Shown here piece after piece: positions 25,286 through 33,900 of a stretch of 37,172 nucleotides of DNA (its first letter is position 1; each line of letters opens with the position of its first letter). The DNA is taken from assembly GCA_046729855.1 (NCBI GenBank), contig JBKPHM010000110.1, positions 1 to 37,172 of the forward strand. The letters are read 5' to 3'. Made by a program: the position numbers and the translations under genes. Under the pieces are notes generated by a model. The model saw only the letters and a list, made by a program, of their open reading frames with translations. It was not told the origin of the DNA and made no database searches. This DNA comes from DATHSY01 sp046729855 (lineage in GTDB: Bacteria; Actinomycetota; UBA4738; HRBIN12).

Positions 25286-25983
25286 TCAGGCGAGACCGAT
25301 GCTGGAAACCGTAGCGTCGTTCGTTCGCGCCGCCACGAGAGCCAGGACCGCACCGGCGAAGGCGACTCCCGTCAGCGCGGATGTCAGCGTCGCACTATCG
25401 TAGCCTGCGAGTCCGCTGAGCAGCACCGCTCCTGGCATCAATCCAAGGTAGCCCACGACGGCTGCGGCAAGGAACCACGGCCACTTCGGCCCGAGCGCCG
25501 AACGGATACGAGCCGAAGGCCTCTTCGACGGCTGACGCGCTCCTGCCGCGATGACGAACCCGAGAAGCGGCGGTCCGAAGCCGCCGCCGACTAGCAGCAA
25601 GATCGACGAGACGATCACGAATCCGGCGGCGGCGTGCCGGTGCGTGGCGAAGCGCAGGCCCCACAGTGCGAAGGCGGCGGCGAGCACAGTGAGAATCCCG
25701 CTCGACAGAAGGTTGGGCACGATTGTGAGCGCCGGCTCTCCCTGCAGGATCTCCATCGCCTCGGCGTCGGCCAGGACTCGATGACGACCCCGTCCGGAGC
25801 GATGGATCCTTGGAGGATCTCGCCGAGACCGTGCTCAGCGGCTGCGAACGCCGCAAGACTTCCCAGCGTCGCGACCACGCCCTTGCGGGCGCGGTGTCCG
25901 CTTGAAGGCCGTTCGTCGATGGATGGACTCGCGTCATTCGACCGAGGCTCAAGCCCACGAGTGGTTGGGGTCCGGTCCTGCAT
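25286..25983 (-). pseudogene. membrane protein of about 230 residues, one frameshift
   Basis: The first frame (ATG at 25983) reads KGVVATLGSLAAFAAAEHGL, then GEILQGSIAPDGVVIESWP. A one-base shift near 25770 moves it to a second frame, DAEAMEILQGEPALTIVPN, then GILTVLAAAFALWGLRFATH, FVIVSSILLLVGGGFGPPLL and the tail to 25286. The join ESWP-DAEAMEILQGEPA is smooth and matches an actinobacterial membrane-protein type (EHGLGEILQG..PDG..IESWPD). Five membrane helices would result. Function unknown. It is the last member of a four-gene minus-strand cluster starting at 27256. Confidence 0.7.
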
Positions 25984-26074
25984 CGGGTGCGCTTGCCGAA
26001 TACGACAGAACCCAGACGCGCGCGTGAACGAAGCCGTGGATGATCAGCACGACGGCGAGCACGATTCTCAGCAC
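25949..26074 (-). pseudogene. truncated HGxxH membrane protein, 41 residues
   Basis: It starts at a GTG with a strong AAGGAGG site 7-8 bases upstream and reads MLRIVLAVVLIIHGFVHARV, then WVLSYSASAPDAGPDPNHSW, before a TGA at 25949. The opening (hydrophobic run ending in IHGFVH) parallels that of the adjacent gene (VALHGLGH), so the two are probably paralogues. The rest of this copy is missing and the next membrane protein overlaps its end in another frame. Possibly still a translated 41-residue peptide. Confidence 0.5.
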
Positions 26075-26094
26075 GTTCAAATACCTCCTTGCTT

Positions 26095-26495
26095 TCAATG
26101 GGCCCCGAGGATCTGGTCACCCCATGGCATGAGGGTGGCGGCTGTCAGCCCGATGTTGGCGAGAAGCGCTCGCGCGCTTACGGTCAGGACGGGGTTCCAG
26201 ATGAGTACGAGCACGACCATGGACAGGGCGGCTGACCCGAGCAGCAGGGGAGGCCACCATGACGTCTGCGTCCAGATGCCCCACGCTGTTGCCACGAACC
26301 CGATCAGTACCGCGAGGGCGAGCACGCCGACCAATTTGCCCAACGGGCTGAGCGCCGGTACTGGAACCTACTTTCATGCTTCGCGAGATCCGTTCGCCCG
26401 GAGCCCCCGAGCGACCACCGGGCCCACGTCGCCATGAACCAGATGATGTGTCCGAGCCCGTGGAGGGCTACGAAGATGGCGGCAGCGACCCTCAT
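26095..26495 (-). pseudogene. HGxxH small membrane protein, frameshifted
   Basis: The ATG at 26495 follows AAGGAGG at 6 bases. The frame reads MRVAAAIFVALHGLGHIIWF, MATWARWSLGGSG, then shifts near 26355 into PALSPLGKLVGVLALAVLIG, FVATAWGIWTQTSWWPPLLL and ANIGLTAATLMPWGDQILG, ending at 26095. Joined, it is about 133 residues with four helices. The LHGLGH motif at the N-terminus is shared with the truncated gene downstream. It starts 14 bases after the stop of the DUF4386 gene, so the two are co-transcribed. Confidence 0.65.
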
Positions 26496-26509
26496 CACGT
26501 CCCTCCTTT

Positions 26510-27256
26510 TCAACTCGTTGTGTGTGCGAGCTGCAGCAGGCGCCGGGACACGAGGACCATCCAGACGAGCAGGATCACGCCGGACAGCGCCGACAGCGCG
26601 ACACCGACCTCGGGGACGTCGAGAAGGAACCCGAAGGCGTTACCCCCGATCATCAGGTAGGCGATCTTTCGGCTGAAGAGGCTCGAGTGCAGCATCGCGA
26701 TGCCGAAGACGATGCCCGCCACCTGACCGAGGATGTAGTTGATGTGGAAGGCGGTGCCGGTATACGCGGCCAAGAGAGCCTCCGCACCCCCCGACAAGGC
26801 GACGCGCTGCGCCTCGGTAGTCGCGGCGGCGTAGCGGTCGCTCAGTGCCAGCATCTCGATGGACGTGTTCGTCCCCAGATAGGTCGCGATCGCGATCAAG
26901 TACAGCACTCCGGCGACGACGACGTGGGTGGGCCGTGCGTCACGGAGCGCCACGAATAAGGCCAGCATTACCGGCACCATGAGCAGACTGACGATCAGGA
27001 ACGGAAGATCCAGGCTCATGAGACCGAGCAACTTGTTGTCCTGGATGTGTTCGAACCAGGCGCGGGCGCCCTCGTCGTATCCGGGGGGAGGCGACGCCGC
27101 AAAGACGCCGACAGAGACCGCCGTCGCAACCACGGCGAGAGCCGCCGCGATGCCACCGAGGCGGTAGAGCGCGGAGCGGTTAAGTGATGGACCGGGTCTC
27201 TCTGCTATGCGATGACGCGGGGTAACGGTCCGAGGTTGCTCTGCAACGAGCGACAT
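26510..27256 (-). CDS. DUF4386 family membrane protein
   Basis: 248 residues with six membrane helices, including LGGIAAALAVVATAVSVGVF, LDLPFLIVSLLMVPVMLALF, VVVAGVLYLIAIATYLGTN, NYILGQVAGIVFGIAMLHS and VALSALSGVILLVWMVLVS. The pattern STN-type loop after the third helix (YLGTNTSIEMLALSDRYAAA) and GGNAFGFLLDVPEVG between the last helices are the DUF4386 features. Function of the family is unknown. GAGGAGG lies 5 bases before the ATG. It is the first gene of the cluster at 25286-27256. Confidence 0.85.
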   Translation of the reverse strand: MSLVAEQPRTVTPRHRIAERPGPSLNRSALYRLGGIAAALAVVATAVSVGVFAASPPPGYDEGARAWFEHIQDNKLLGLMSLDLPFLIVSLLMVPVMLALFVALRDARPTHVVVAGVLYLIAIATYLGTNTSIEMLALSDRYAAATTEAQRVALSGGAEALLAAYTGTAFHINYILGQVAGIVFGIAMLHSSLFSRKIAYLMIGGNAFGFLLDVPEVGVALSALSGVILLVWMVLVSRRLLQLAHTTS

Positions 27257-27996
27257 GGCGTCCTCCTCGAGGACGCGGGGTCGAGGGATCGCGCCTCGCG
27301 TTCAGCTTGGCGACGGAGTGGCCAGCACCCAGGGCCGTATGGCACTCGATTTCTGGGAATCCCAGTGACCTTGCTCGACCTGCAAGACGAGTACATCCAC
27401 GTGTTGCGGCGCGGATGCGCCGAGATCAGCCGTTCCTTGTGACGCAACCCTAGTCCGCTACGTCCTCCGCGCAACCGCACGCTGCGTGTCGCGAACCGAT
27501 CCTCGGTCGCTCGCGTCGCGGCGCTGCGACGTCGGTCGGAGGCTCGCGAACTCGTTTCCCGCCTAGGTGCGAAATCGCTACGGCACCCCGACCACCACGG
27601 ACAGAGGGAGGCGAATCAAGATGCGATCGTCGCAGCGTTCCTCGTGGCCGCCCCACGGTGTGGGCTATGGCATCTCGTTCGTGAGCGCCTGGACGTCGTC
27701 GGCCCGTGTGAGCGGCGACAAGTCGCCGACGGTGGCTCGACGCGAGTGAGGAGCTGGTCCGAACCCGAACGCCCGCACGACTGAGGAAGCGTTCGCGGCG
27801 GCGCTCATACTGGACGATGGCTACCGGTTCGAAGCTCATCTTGCGTTGGCGAGGCTGGAAGAGATTTTGAGGCAATCGCGAGCCGCGATAGTGCCGCTCC
27901 TTCACCCAGGGATCATGGAATCCGCGCAACCGCCGGCGATCCTGGCGCGTCTCGTGGTTCCCGCTCCTGAGCCTGCTCCGTAAGGGATCAATCGCG
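27257..27996. other. 740 bases with cryptic coding-like frames but no start codons
   Basis: On the plus strand one frame reads SVARVAALRRRSEARELVSR, then DAIVAAFLVAAPRCGLWHLV, and stops at 27782. The next frame then reads TEEAFAAALILDDGYRFEAH, LALARLEEILRQSRAAIVPL and LHPGIMESAQPPAIL, stopping near 27980. Composition is protein-like and the two could be one frameshifted gene, but neither has a usable start and I recognise no family. The first 100 bases should also hold the promoter of the DUF4386 cluster. Confidence 0.3.
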
Positions 27997-28452
27997 GTGG
28001 ATCTCGGCGCAGGGGAGACGACATCGCCCGTGCACATCGTCTGGAACGACATCGACCTGGAGCTGGCGTCTCGGCCTGTTTGGCCAACCACCCGAGCGTT
28101 CGTAGAAACGGTCATCGCCAGGTTCGACGACGGAACCTACTGGGTCAAAGACGAGGGCGTCGTGGATGGCCAGGGAAATGGACCACTGGAGCGAGCAGAA
28201 GGATTAGCAGACTCCAGGGATGCGACCATCCGCCTTACCTTCGCGATCCGCCGACAACGTTCCATCTGCGTAGACGTCCGACGAGGCATGGAACTCCGTA
28301 TGCGCCGTCAGGACGGAGGAGAGGCCGTCACCTGCTCGGCCCAGAACTCGCCGTCAACGCAGGTCGCCGCGACGGAGACCGTCCCTCCCTCCCAGAGGGA
28401 CGAACGGACGTCCTCCCGGCTGAGCGGCCGCCCGAGGCGCTCGGACACGTGA
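27997..28452 (+). CDS. hypothetical protein, probably 3'-truncated
   Basis: 151 codons from a GTG with AAGGGA 8 bases upstream. The first 75 residues look like protein (TSPVHIVWNDIDLELASRPV, then AFVETVIARFDDGTYWVKDE, GVVDGQGNGPLERAEGLAD). The remainder, from about 28220, lacks that character and the last 145 bases lie antisense to the lipoprotein gene at 28308-28970. I infer the original stop has been lost. FDDGTYWVKDE resembles the end of SMI1/KNR4-like proteins, but this is a guess. Confidence 0.4.
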   Translation: MDLGAGETTSPVHIVWNDIDLELASRPVWPTTRAFVETVIARFDDGTYWVKDEGVVDGQGNGPLERAEGLADSRDATIRLTFAIRRQRSICVDVRRGMELRMRRQDGGEAVTCSAQNSPSTQVAATETVPPSQRDERTSSRLSGRPRRSDT

Positions 28453-28970
28453 ATCGTGAGGAACACCCGCTCGTACCGTGCCGCGGATGCCTCGTCGACG
28501 CGCATCTCCAAATCGTACGGAGGGACCAGATCGACCTCGGTCTCGTTGTGAGGTCCGACGATGCCGAGCCACGGTCCATGGAGGTCGATCGGAGCGTCAT
28601 CGTCGACGCACGTCGGTTCGTCCCGTAGGCGCTTGAGACCCCCTGGCAGGGTCTCCGTCCCCTCCCCGAGGAAGACTATGTCCTCATAGTGTGCAGAGGC
28701 GAACGCTACCTCCGGGTTCACACCTTTGATCGCAACGGCATCGATGCTGAACCCCTCGTCTGAACCGCATGGGGGCACGATCGCGGACCCGAGCGGCCGT
28801 CCGTACTCCGGGATGACCCGGATGGCGCCTGTCGCCGCATACCATCGTCCGTCGAGCCGAGCCCTGAAGGCGCAGTCAACAAAGCGCTCGGTCCTTCCCG
28901 AACAGCCGGTCAGCAGCACGACCGCCAAGAGGAGCGTTGGACGAAACCTGACGCTGACTTGCCCGCGCAT
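28308..28970 (-). CDS. lipoprotein, unknown function (DUF6281-like)
   Basis: 220 residues. Signal MRGQVSVRFRPTLLLAVVLL ends in the lipobox LTGC, so it is exported and lipid-anchored. The mature part opens RTERFVDCAFRARLDGRWYA, followed by VPPCGSDEGFSIDAVAIKGV, then ASAHYEDIVFLGEG. The cysteine pair (DCAF and PPCG) and the RWY pattern resemble the DUF6281 type of actinobacterial lipoproteins. The C-terminal third contains PYDLEMRVDEASAARYERVF and a further cysteine (AATCVDG). The ATG at 28970 is taken; a GTG directly precedes it. Confidence 0.75.
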   Translation of the reverse strand: MRGQVSVRFRPTLLLAVVLLTGCSGRTERFVDCAFRARLDGRWYAATGAIRVIPEYGRPLGSAIVPPCGSDEGFSIDAVAIKGVNPEVAFASAHYEDIVFLGEGTETLPGGLKRLRDEPTCVDDDAPIDLHGPWLGIVGPHNETEVDLVPPYDLEMRVDEASAARYERVFLTIHVSERLGRPLSREDVRSSLWEGGTVSVAATCVDGEFWAEQVTASPPS

Positions 28971-29245
28971 CACACTTGCCCCCGCCTGACCGTTGGACGA
29001 TGAAGGGGGCGACTACCAGCGCTGCCAACCATCCGATCGTCCGGGCCACGATTCGTTATCGGCGCGCTCAGTCCCCTGCTGAACTGACCTCCCGGAAGCC
29101 CGTGGGTGGGATCGGACGGAACAGACCGTCGCGACGTACGTCGGCGTCACGCCATCTGCTGCCGACCACGCCGTCTCAAGAACGAGCGCCCGATACGGAA
29201 GCCCGATGCGGAAGCATCGTAGTCATCCGGACGCTCTCCCACGTC

Positions 29246-29525
29246 TCTCGTCACCCGACGCTCTCGCCGTGGTCGATCTCACCGGCGTTCCGCCGACTGA
29301 CACGCGAGCTGGAGCTTCCACGGACACGGTTCCACGACCTGCGACACGCACACGCGACGCAACTGCTCGCTGCTGGCGTGAACCCGAAGGCCATCAGCGA
29401 GCGGCTCGGGCATTCAACCCTGGCGTTCACGATGGACGTCTACGCGGCCGTGATCCCCGTCACTCGGACGGGTGGCCGCCGGTGCCGCCAATCAGCTGTT
29501 CGGGGAAAGGGAAAGAAGGCGATGA
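29246..29525 (+). pseudogene. C-terminal fragment of a tyrosine recombinase/integrase
   Basis: It begins in mid-domain with LSPWSISPAFRRLTRELELP, then RTRFHDLRHAHATQLLAAGV (the catalytic HxLR-H block, at about 29333), NPKAISERLGHSTLAFTMDV (the G-H residue) and the catalytic Tyr of DVYAAVIP at 29441. After a one-base shift near 29466 the usual C-terminus follows in another frame: RVAAGAANQLFGE, stopping at 29525. The N-terminal arm-binding and core-binding domains and the first catalytic Arg are missing. No attachment-site repeat or tRNA adjoins it. It marks a former prophage or integrative element. Confidence 0.85.
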
Positions 29526-29541
29526 TTGATCGGCTTCCCGC

Positions 29542-30174
29542 TCAGCCGGAGCCGGTCAAACCAGCCGCCAGTGACGTCGCTTCCGCCTCGGTGAACCTGC
29601 CGGTGAGCACGAGGCTGCCGCTGGTGATTGGGACTACTACCGTCGGCGAGGAGACAATCCGGCTGTCGACGATGATGGCGATCTGGTTCTGTGGAGCGAG
29701 AGAGTCGACGGCAGCTTCGGTCGCCACCCGGAGAGCGGAGGCGGCGTCATCCGTGAGAGATACGGACACCGACCAGCCGAAGTCTGCTTGGTCGTCCTGG
29801 TGGGCCTCGGCCCGCTGCACGTCCTGCTCGTCCACGATGACGGCGCCGAGGACGTACTTCGGCGAACCCTTTCCTGGACCCAGGATGACGATCTCCTCGT
29901 CCGGCGTGGACGCGATACATGCGGCCACGTCATCACCGTGACCCGGACAGGTCGGCCGCGTGTCGCTCCACTCCGGCGACGACGGCCGGACGATCGCGAT
30001 GACCGATCGCAATTGGAGGTCCGTGCGTTCCGCAGGCGGACCCGCGGCCCTTGGGCGCTGAGAGATGGTCGGTGACGAACCCTCGTCCTCGGCAGCGGTG
30101 CACGCCGCCCCCACGGCGACGATGACGAGACACCAAGCCAGCCGTCCGAGCTTTGGGGCGACCTTCATCCGCAT
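29542..30174 (-). CDS. lipoprotein with a stand-alone SecD P1-head-type domain
   Basis: 210 residues. The signal (KLGRLAWCLVIVAVGAAC) ends in a lipobox-like GAAC. The mature part matches the periplasmic P1 head subdomain of SecD: KYVLGAVIVDEQDVQRAEAH, WSVSVSLTDDAASALRVATE, NQIAIIVDSRIVSSPTVVVP, SGSLVLTGRFTEAEATSLAA. In SecD this domain sits between helices 1 and 2 and helps pull preproteins out of the translocon. Here there are no SecD membrane helices or SecF, so it acts alone on the cell surface, role unknown. The ATG at 30174 has no ribosome site but a TATGCT 6 bases upstream, fitting a leaderless message. Confidence 0.85.
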   Translation of the reverse strand: MRMKVAPKLGRLAWCLVIVAVGAACTAAEDEGSSPTISQRPRAAGPPAERTDLQLRSVIAIVRPSSPEWSDTRPTCPGHGDDVAACIASTPDEEIVILGPGKGSPKYVLGAVIVDEQDVQRAEAHQDDQADFGWSVSVSLTDDAASALRVATEAAVDSLAPQNQIAIIVDSRIVSSPTVVVPITSGSLVLTGRFTEAEATSLAAGLTGSG

Positions 30175-30180
30175 CGAGCG

Positions 30181-30186
30181 AGCATA
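30181..30186 (-). promoter_or_regulatory. candidate -10 hexamer of a leaderless promoter
   Basis: TATGCT on the minus strand is followed by six bases (CGCTCG) and then the ATG at 30174. The spacing puts the transcription start on the start codon. No strong -35 was found at 16-18 bases. Confidence 0.45.
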
Positions 30187-30282
30187 GTGAAACGAGCGGA
30201 CCCGACTCGTCGAGCCTCCTGGCGTGCCACACGTCGGATCCCGTCTGTGGGGCGAGCGGGTGCGAAGGGTGGCCGACGGGCG

Positions 30283-30627
30283 CTATGGGCATTTCACCGC
30301 CACGATGACGTTCCGGTAGACGGCCTGGACGAACCCGCGGTGCTCAGCCGGCGCGAACTGCTTGGGCCGGGAGGCCGCGATCGAGCACCCGGTCATGTCC
30401 GAGAACGCCTGGAGGTGGGCATGGATATTCAGGATGGCCTGCTCTTTCGGGAGCCGGTGGAGGGCCATCCACGCGGCCTTGGCCAGGTCGGTCGCGTATC
30501 GCTCGGCTACTTCCCTCGGGACGGGCGTGTGGGAGACCGGCGTGACCTGCGTCGGGACCGATGGCGCGGCGGTAGCGGACCGACACGCCGCGGCGAGCAA
30601 GAGTAGGACCACTAGCGCGCCGCGCAT
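30283..30627 (-). CDS. small lipoprotein, unknown function
   Basis: 114 residues. The start at 30627 gives a clean lipoprotein signal, MRGALVVLLLLAAAC; a longer in-frame start at 30747 does not. The mature protein has a proline/threonine-rich linker (SVPTQVTPVSHTPVP) and then a helical domain, REVAERYATDLAKAAWMALH, LPKEQAILNIHAHLQAFSDM, TGCSIAASRPKQFAPAEHRG. It has three cysteines including the lipobox one. I do not recognise the domain. GGAGGGGTGG lies before the ATG. It is divergent from the large regulator gene at 30946, with 318 bases between the two starts. Confidence 0.7.
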   Translation of the reverse strand: MRGALVVLLLLAAACRSATAAPSVPTQVTPVSHTPVPREVAERYATDLAKAAWMALHRLPKEQAILNIHAHLQAFSDMTGCSIAASRPKQFAPAEHRGFVQAVYRNVIVAVKCP

Positions 30628-30803
30628 CTGAGCCACCCCTCCGCTCGTGGCCGGAAAGACGCGACCCGAGCAGCCGCTGGTGGATCGTCGGACCGAACGC
30701 GAAGACCGCGTTCCGCCCTGAGGTGGTAGCCGGTGACGCATCCCCACTCCCCTTCCCCTGGCATCGCTCCGTGCCAGCCACCATGACCGGTCTGGTTTGG
30801 AAT

Positions 30804-30862
30804 CCGGTTGACAACGGTTGAAGGCTGGTTACAGGTCGGCCGTTTCAACCGGCTTTCAACCG
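30804..30862. promoter_or_regulatory. symmetric array of four GGTTGA half-sites upstream of the large regulator gene
   Basis: GGTTGA occurs at 30806-30811 and 30816-30821 on the plus strand, and TCAACC (its complement) at 30845-30850 and 30856-30861. The half-sites within each pair are 10 or 11 bases apart, about one helical turn, and both pairs are symmetric around position 833 of the 30 kb block (30833). Direct repeats one turn apart are what OmpR/SARP-type winged-helix proteins bind, so the BTAD protein encoded downstream may bind here. The first half-site overlaps a perfect TTGACA hexamer (30808-30813). The array lies between the divergent genes at 30627 and 30946. Confidence 0.6.
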
Positions 30863-30910
30863 AGCCGGTGCATGCTGCCCGAATGCGGGGTGCGGTCCAG
30901 CTTGGCGGTC

Positions 30911-30939
30911 TTCACGACGCGAAGGCTGTCGGGTACGGT
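30911..30939 (+). promoter_or_regulatory. candidate leaderless promoter of the large regulator gene
   Basis: TTCACG (30911-30916, four of six to TTGACA), a 17-base spacer and TACGGT (30934-30939, TANNNT pattern) lie exactly six bases before the GTG at 30946. No ribosome site precedes the GTG. The half-site array starts 107 bases upstream of the -35. Confidence 0.45.
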
Positions 30940-30945
30940 CGCGCC

Positions 30946-33900
30946 GTGTTGTTCAGGGTTCTCGGCCCACTCGAGGTATCGGTGGAACACCGCCAGATCC
31001 CTCTAGGCGGACCGAAGCAGCGTTCGGTGCTAGCAAACCTCCTGGTCCGCCGCAACCAGGTGGTGCCCGCGGAGGACCTGATCGACCAGGTATGGGGGGA
31101 CGAGCCTCCGGACACCGCGCGCAAGACCCTCCAGAGCTACGTGACGCGCCTTCGCAAGGCCCTCGGGCGGGAGCGCCTCGAGTGGCGAGCGCCGGGCTAC
31201 ATCCTGCACCTCGACTCCGGCGAGCTCGATGCGGCGCGCTTCGAGCTGCTCCTTCGCGAAGCCAAGGCCGCGGCCGAGCGTCCGGACACGGCCTCTGCTC
31301 TATATCGGCGGGCCCTGGAGCTGTGGCGGGGATCGGCGTTCGCGGATCTCGGGGAAGACGGACTTCTCCCGGCCGAAGCAATGCGTCTCGAGGAGCTTCG
31401 CATGCAGGCCGTTGAGGGGATGGTTGCCGCCGACCTCGATGCCGGCCGTCAGGCTGACGTGGTCGCCCAGCTCGAATCCCTGATCCGGGAGGAACCGCTG
31501 CGCGAGGGATTCTGGGGTCAGTTGATGCTCGCGCTCTACCGTTGCGGGCGTCAGGCCGATGCGCTAGCCGCATACCAGCGAGCTCGCAATGTGCTCGCCG
31601 ACGAGCTGGGCGTGGACCCGGCGGACAAGCTTCAGCGCCTTCACGAGCAGATCCTTCGGCACGACCCCGCTCTCGAGGCTGTCCACGACGGGTTGCGCGG
31701 GTACGAGCTCATCGAGGAGATCGGCCAGGGAAGCATCGGCGTTGTCCATAGGGGGCGCCAGCCCCATCTCGATCGCGACGTGGCGATCAAAGTGATCCGC
31801 TCGGAGCTGGCGGACGAACCCGAATTCATCCGCTGGTTCGAGGCGGAGGCCCAGCTCGTGGCACGCCTCGAACACCCGAACATCGTCCCCCTGTACGACT
31901 ACTGGCGCGAGCCGGTCGGAGCGTACCTGGTGATGCGGTGGATCCGGGGCGGCAGCTTGGATGACGTATTGCGAAGCAGAGCGCTCGACCTCGAAACGGT
32001 GGCACGCCTCGAGCAGGACCTCGCGAGGGCGCTTTCCTTCGCCCATGACCTTGGGGTCGTCCACGGCGACATCAAGCCTACGAATGTGCTGCTGGACGAG
32101 GACGGGAACGCGTACCTGTCCGATTTCGCCATAGCGACCCACCTCCCGGGCATTCAGGCGAACCGGCGCCACGTCCGACCGACTCCGGCCTACCTGTCGC
32201 CGGAGCAGATCCGTAACGAGCGGTCGACGCGCCGGACAGACCTCTACAGCCTGGGGTTGCTCGTGCACCAGGCGCTGTGCGGAGGACGCCTGATCTCTGA
32301 GACGCCCCGGGTGGTGCTCTTGCAGAAGCAACCCCAGGAACCGCTCCCGCCGGTCACCGAGCGCCGTCCTGACCTCTCCTCAGCCGTTGATGCCGTCATC
32401 GCGCGTGCCACCGCGGAGGATCCAGCAGACCGCTTCGCGGATGCGGCCGAGTTCGACCTCGCCTTCCGGGAGGCGCTCCACACCGATCGGGCAAGTGCCG
32501 TGCGCGTCGGCGGCGACCTGAAGCCCAATAACCCCTACAAGGGCCTGCGTCCCTTCTCCGAAGCGGACGCGGTCGACTTCTTCGGGCGGGATGTGCTGGT
32601 CGATCACCTCCTCGCCCGGCTGGACGAATCGGTCGAGGGCCACCGGTTCGTTGGGCTGGTCGGACCGAGTGGGTGCGGAAAGTCGTCGGCGGTGCGCGCC
32701 GGGCTCGTGCCCGCGCTCCGGTCGGGCGCCAAAGCAGGCTCGGATACCTGGTTCTTCGTCGACATGATGCCGGGCCCGTACCCCTTCGAGGAGCTCGAAG
32801 CAAGCCTCCTTCGGATCGCCACGAACCCGCCAGCGACGCTGATCGATCTGTTCATGGGTCAGGCCGGGCTCGTCGACGCGGTCGAGCGGGTGCTGCCGCC
32901 GGACGGGTCGGAGCTCTTCCTCGTGATCGATCAGCTCGAGGAGCTCTTCACGCACGTCGACGACGAGGAGACCAGGGCACGATTCCTGGCGAGCATCGCC
33001 TCGGCCGCGCTGGACCCGAGATCCCGGGTACGTGTTCTCGTTACGCTGCGAGCCGACTACTACGACCGCCCTCTCGTCTACCCGGGGTTCGGCCCTCTCC
33101 TCGCATCCCGCACCGAGACGGTCACGCCGCTCACCCCCGCGGAGCTCGAGCTCGCGGTCGCTCTGCCTGCCGCTCGTGTGGGCGTCAAGCTCGAGCCTAC
33201 TCTCGTGGCCGAGATCGTGGCCGATGCCTCCGCAGGGCTCGGAGCACTTCCCTTGCTGCAGTACGCGCTCACGGAGCTGTTCGAGCGCCGCCAGAACGGG
33301 ACCCTCACGCTGAGCGGGTACCGAGAGGTCGGCGGGGTCGGCGGGGCGCTCGCCGGCCGGGCCGAGCACCTTTACGCCACCAGAGGCACCGAGGCGGGCA
33401 AGGAGGCGACGCGACAGCTCCTCCTACGGTTGGTGAACATCGACGAAAGCGTCGAGGACGTGCGGCGCCGGGTGCGACGCACGCAGCTGGAGTCACTGGA
33501 GGGAGATCGTGACGCGATGCGGGCCGCGATCGACGCGTTCACGCGCCACCGCCTGCTCACCGCGGACCGAGACCGAGCGACCCGGGAGCCCACCGTCGAG
33601 GTGGCGCACGAGGCGCTGCTGCGCTGCTGGCCCCGGCTCCGGGGGTGGATTGACTCGGCGCGCGAGGACCTTCGGAGCCACCGACGTCTGGCGACCGAAG
33701 CAGCCGAATGGGAGAGGTCGGGGCGAGACACGAGCTTCGTTCTTCGCGGCTCGCGCCTGTCCCAATTCGAGGCGTGGTCGGAGTCGACCGGCATCGCGTT
33801 GAGCTCCGCCGAACGCGAATACCTCAAAGCCAGCGTCATCGAACGCGAGATCGAACGCGCAGCCGAGAAGACCCGGCGCGAACGGGAGCGGTTCCTGGAA

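Noticed and set aside
32380..33369. 329-codon minus-strand frame inside the regulator gene
   Set aside because: Shadow of the NTPase region; no start signal and no protein character.
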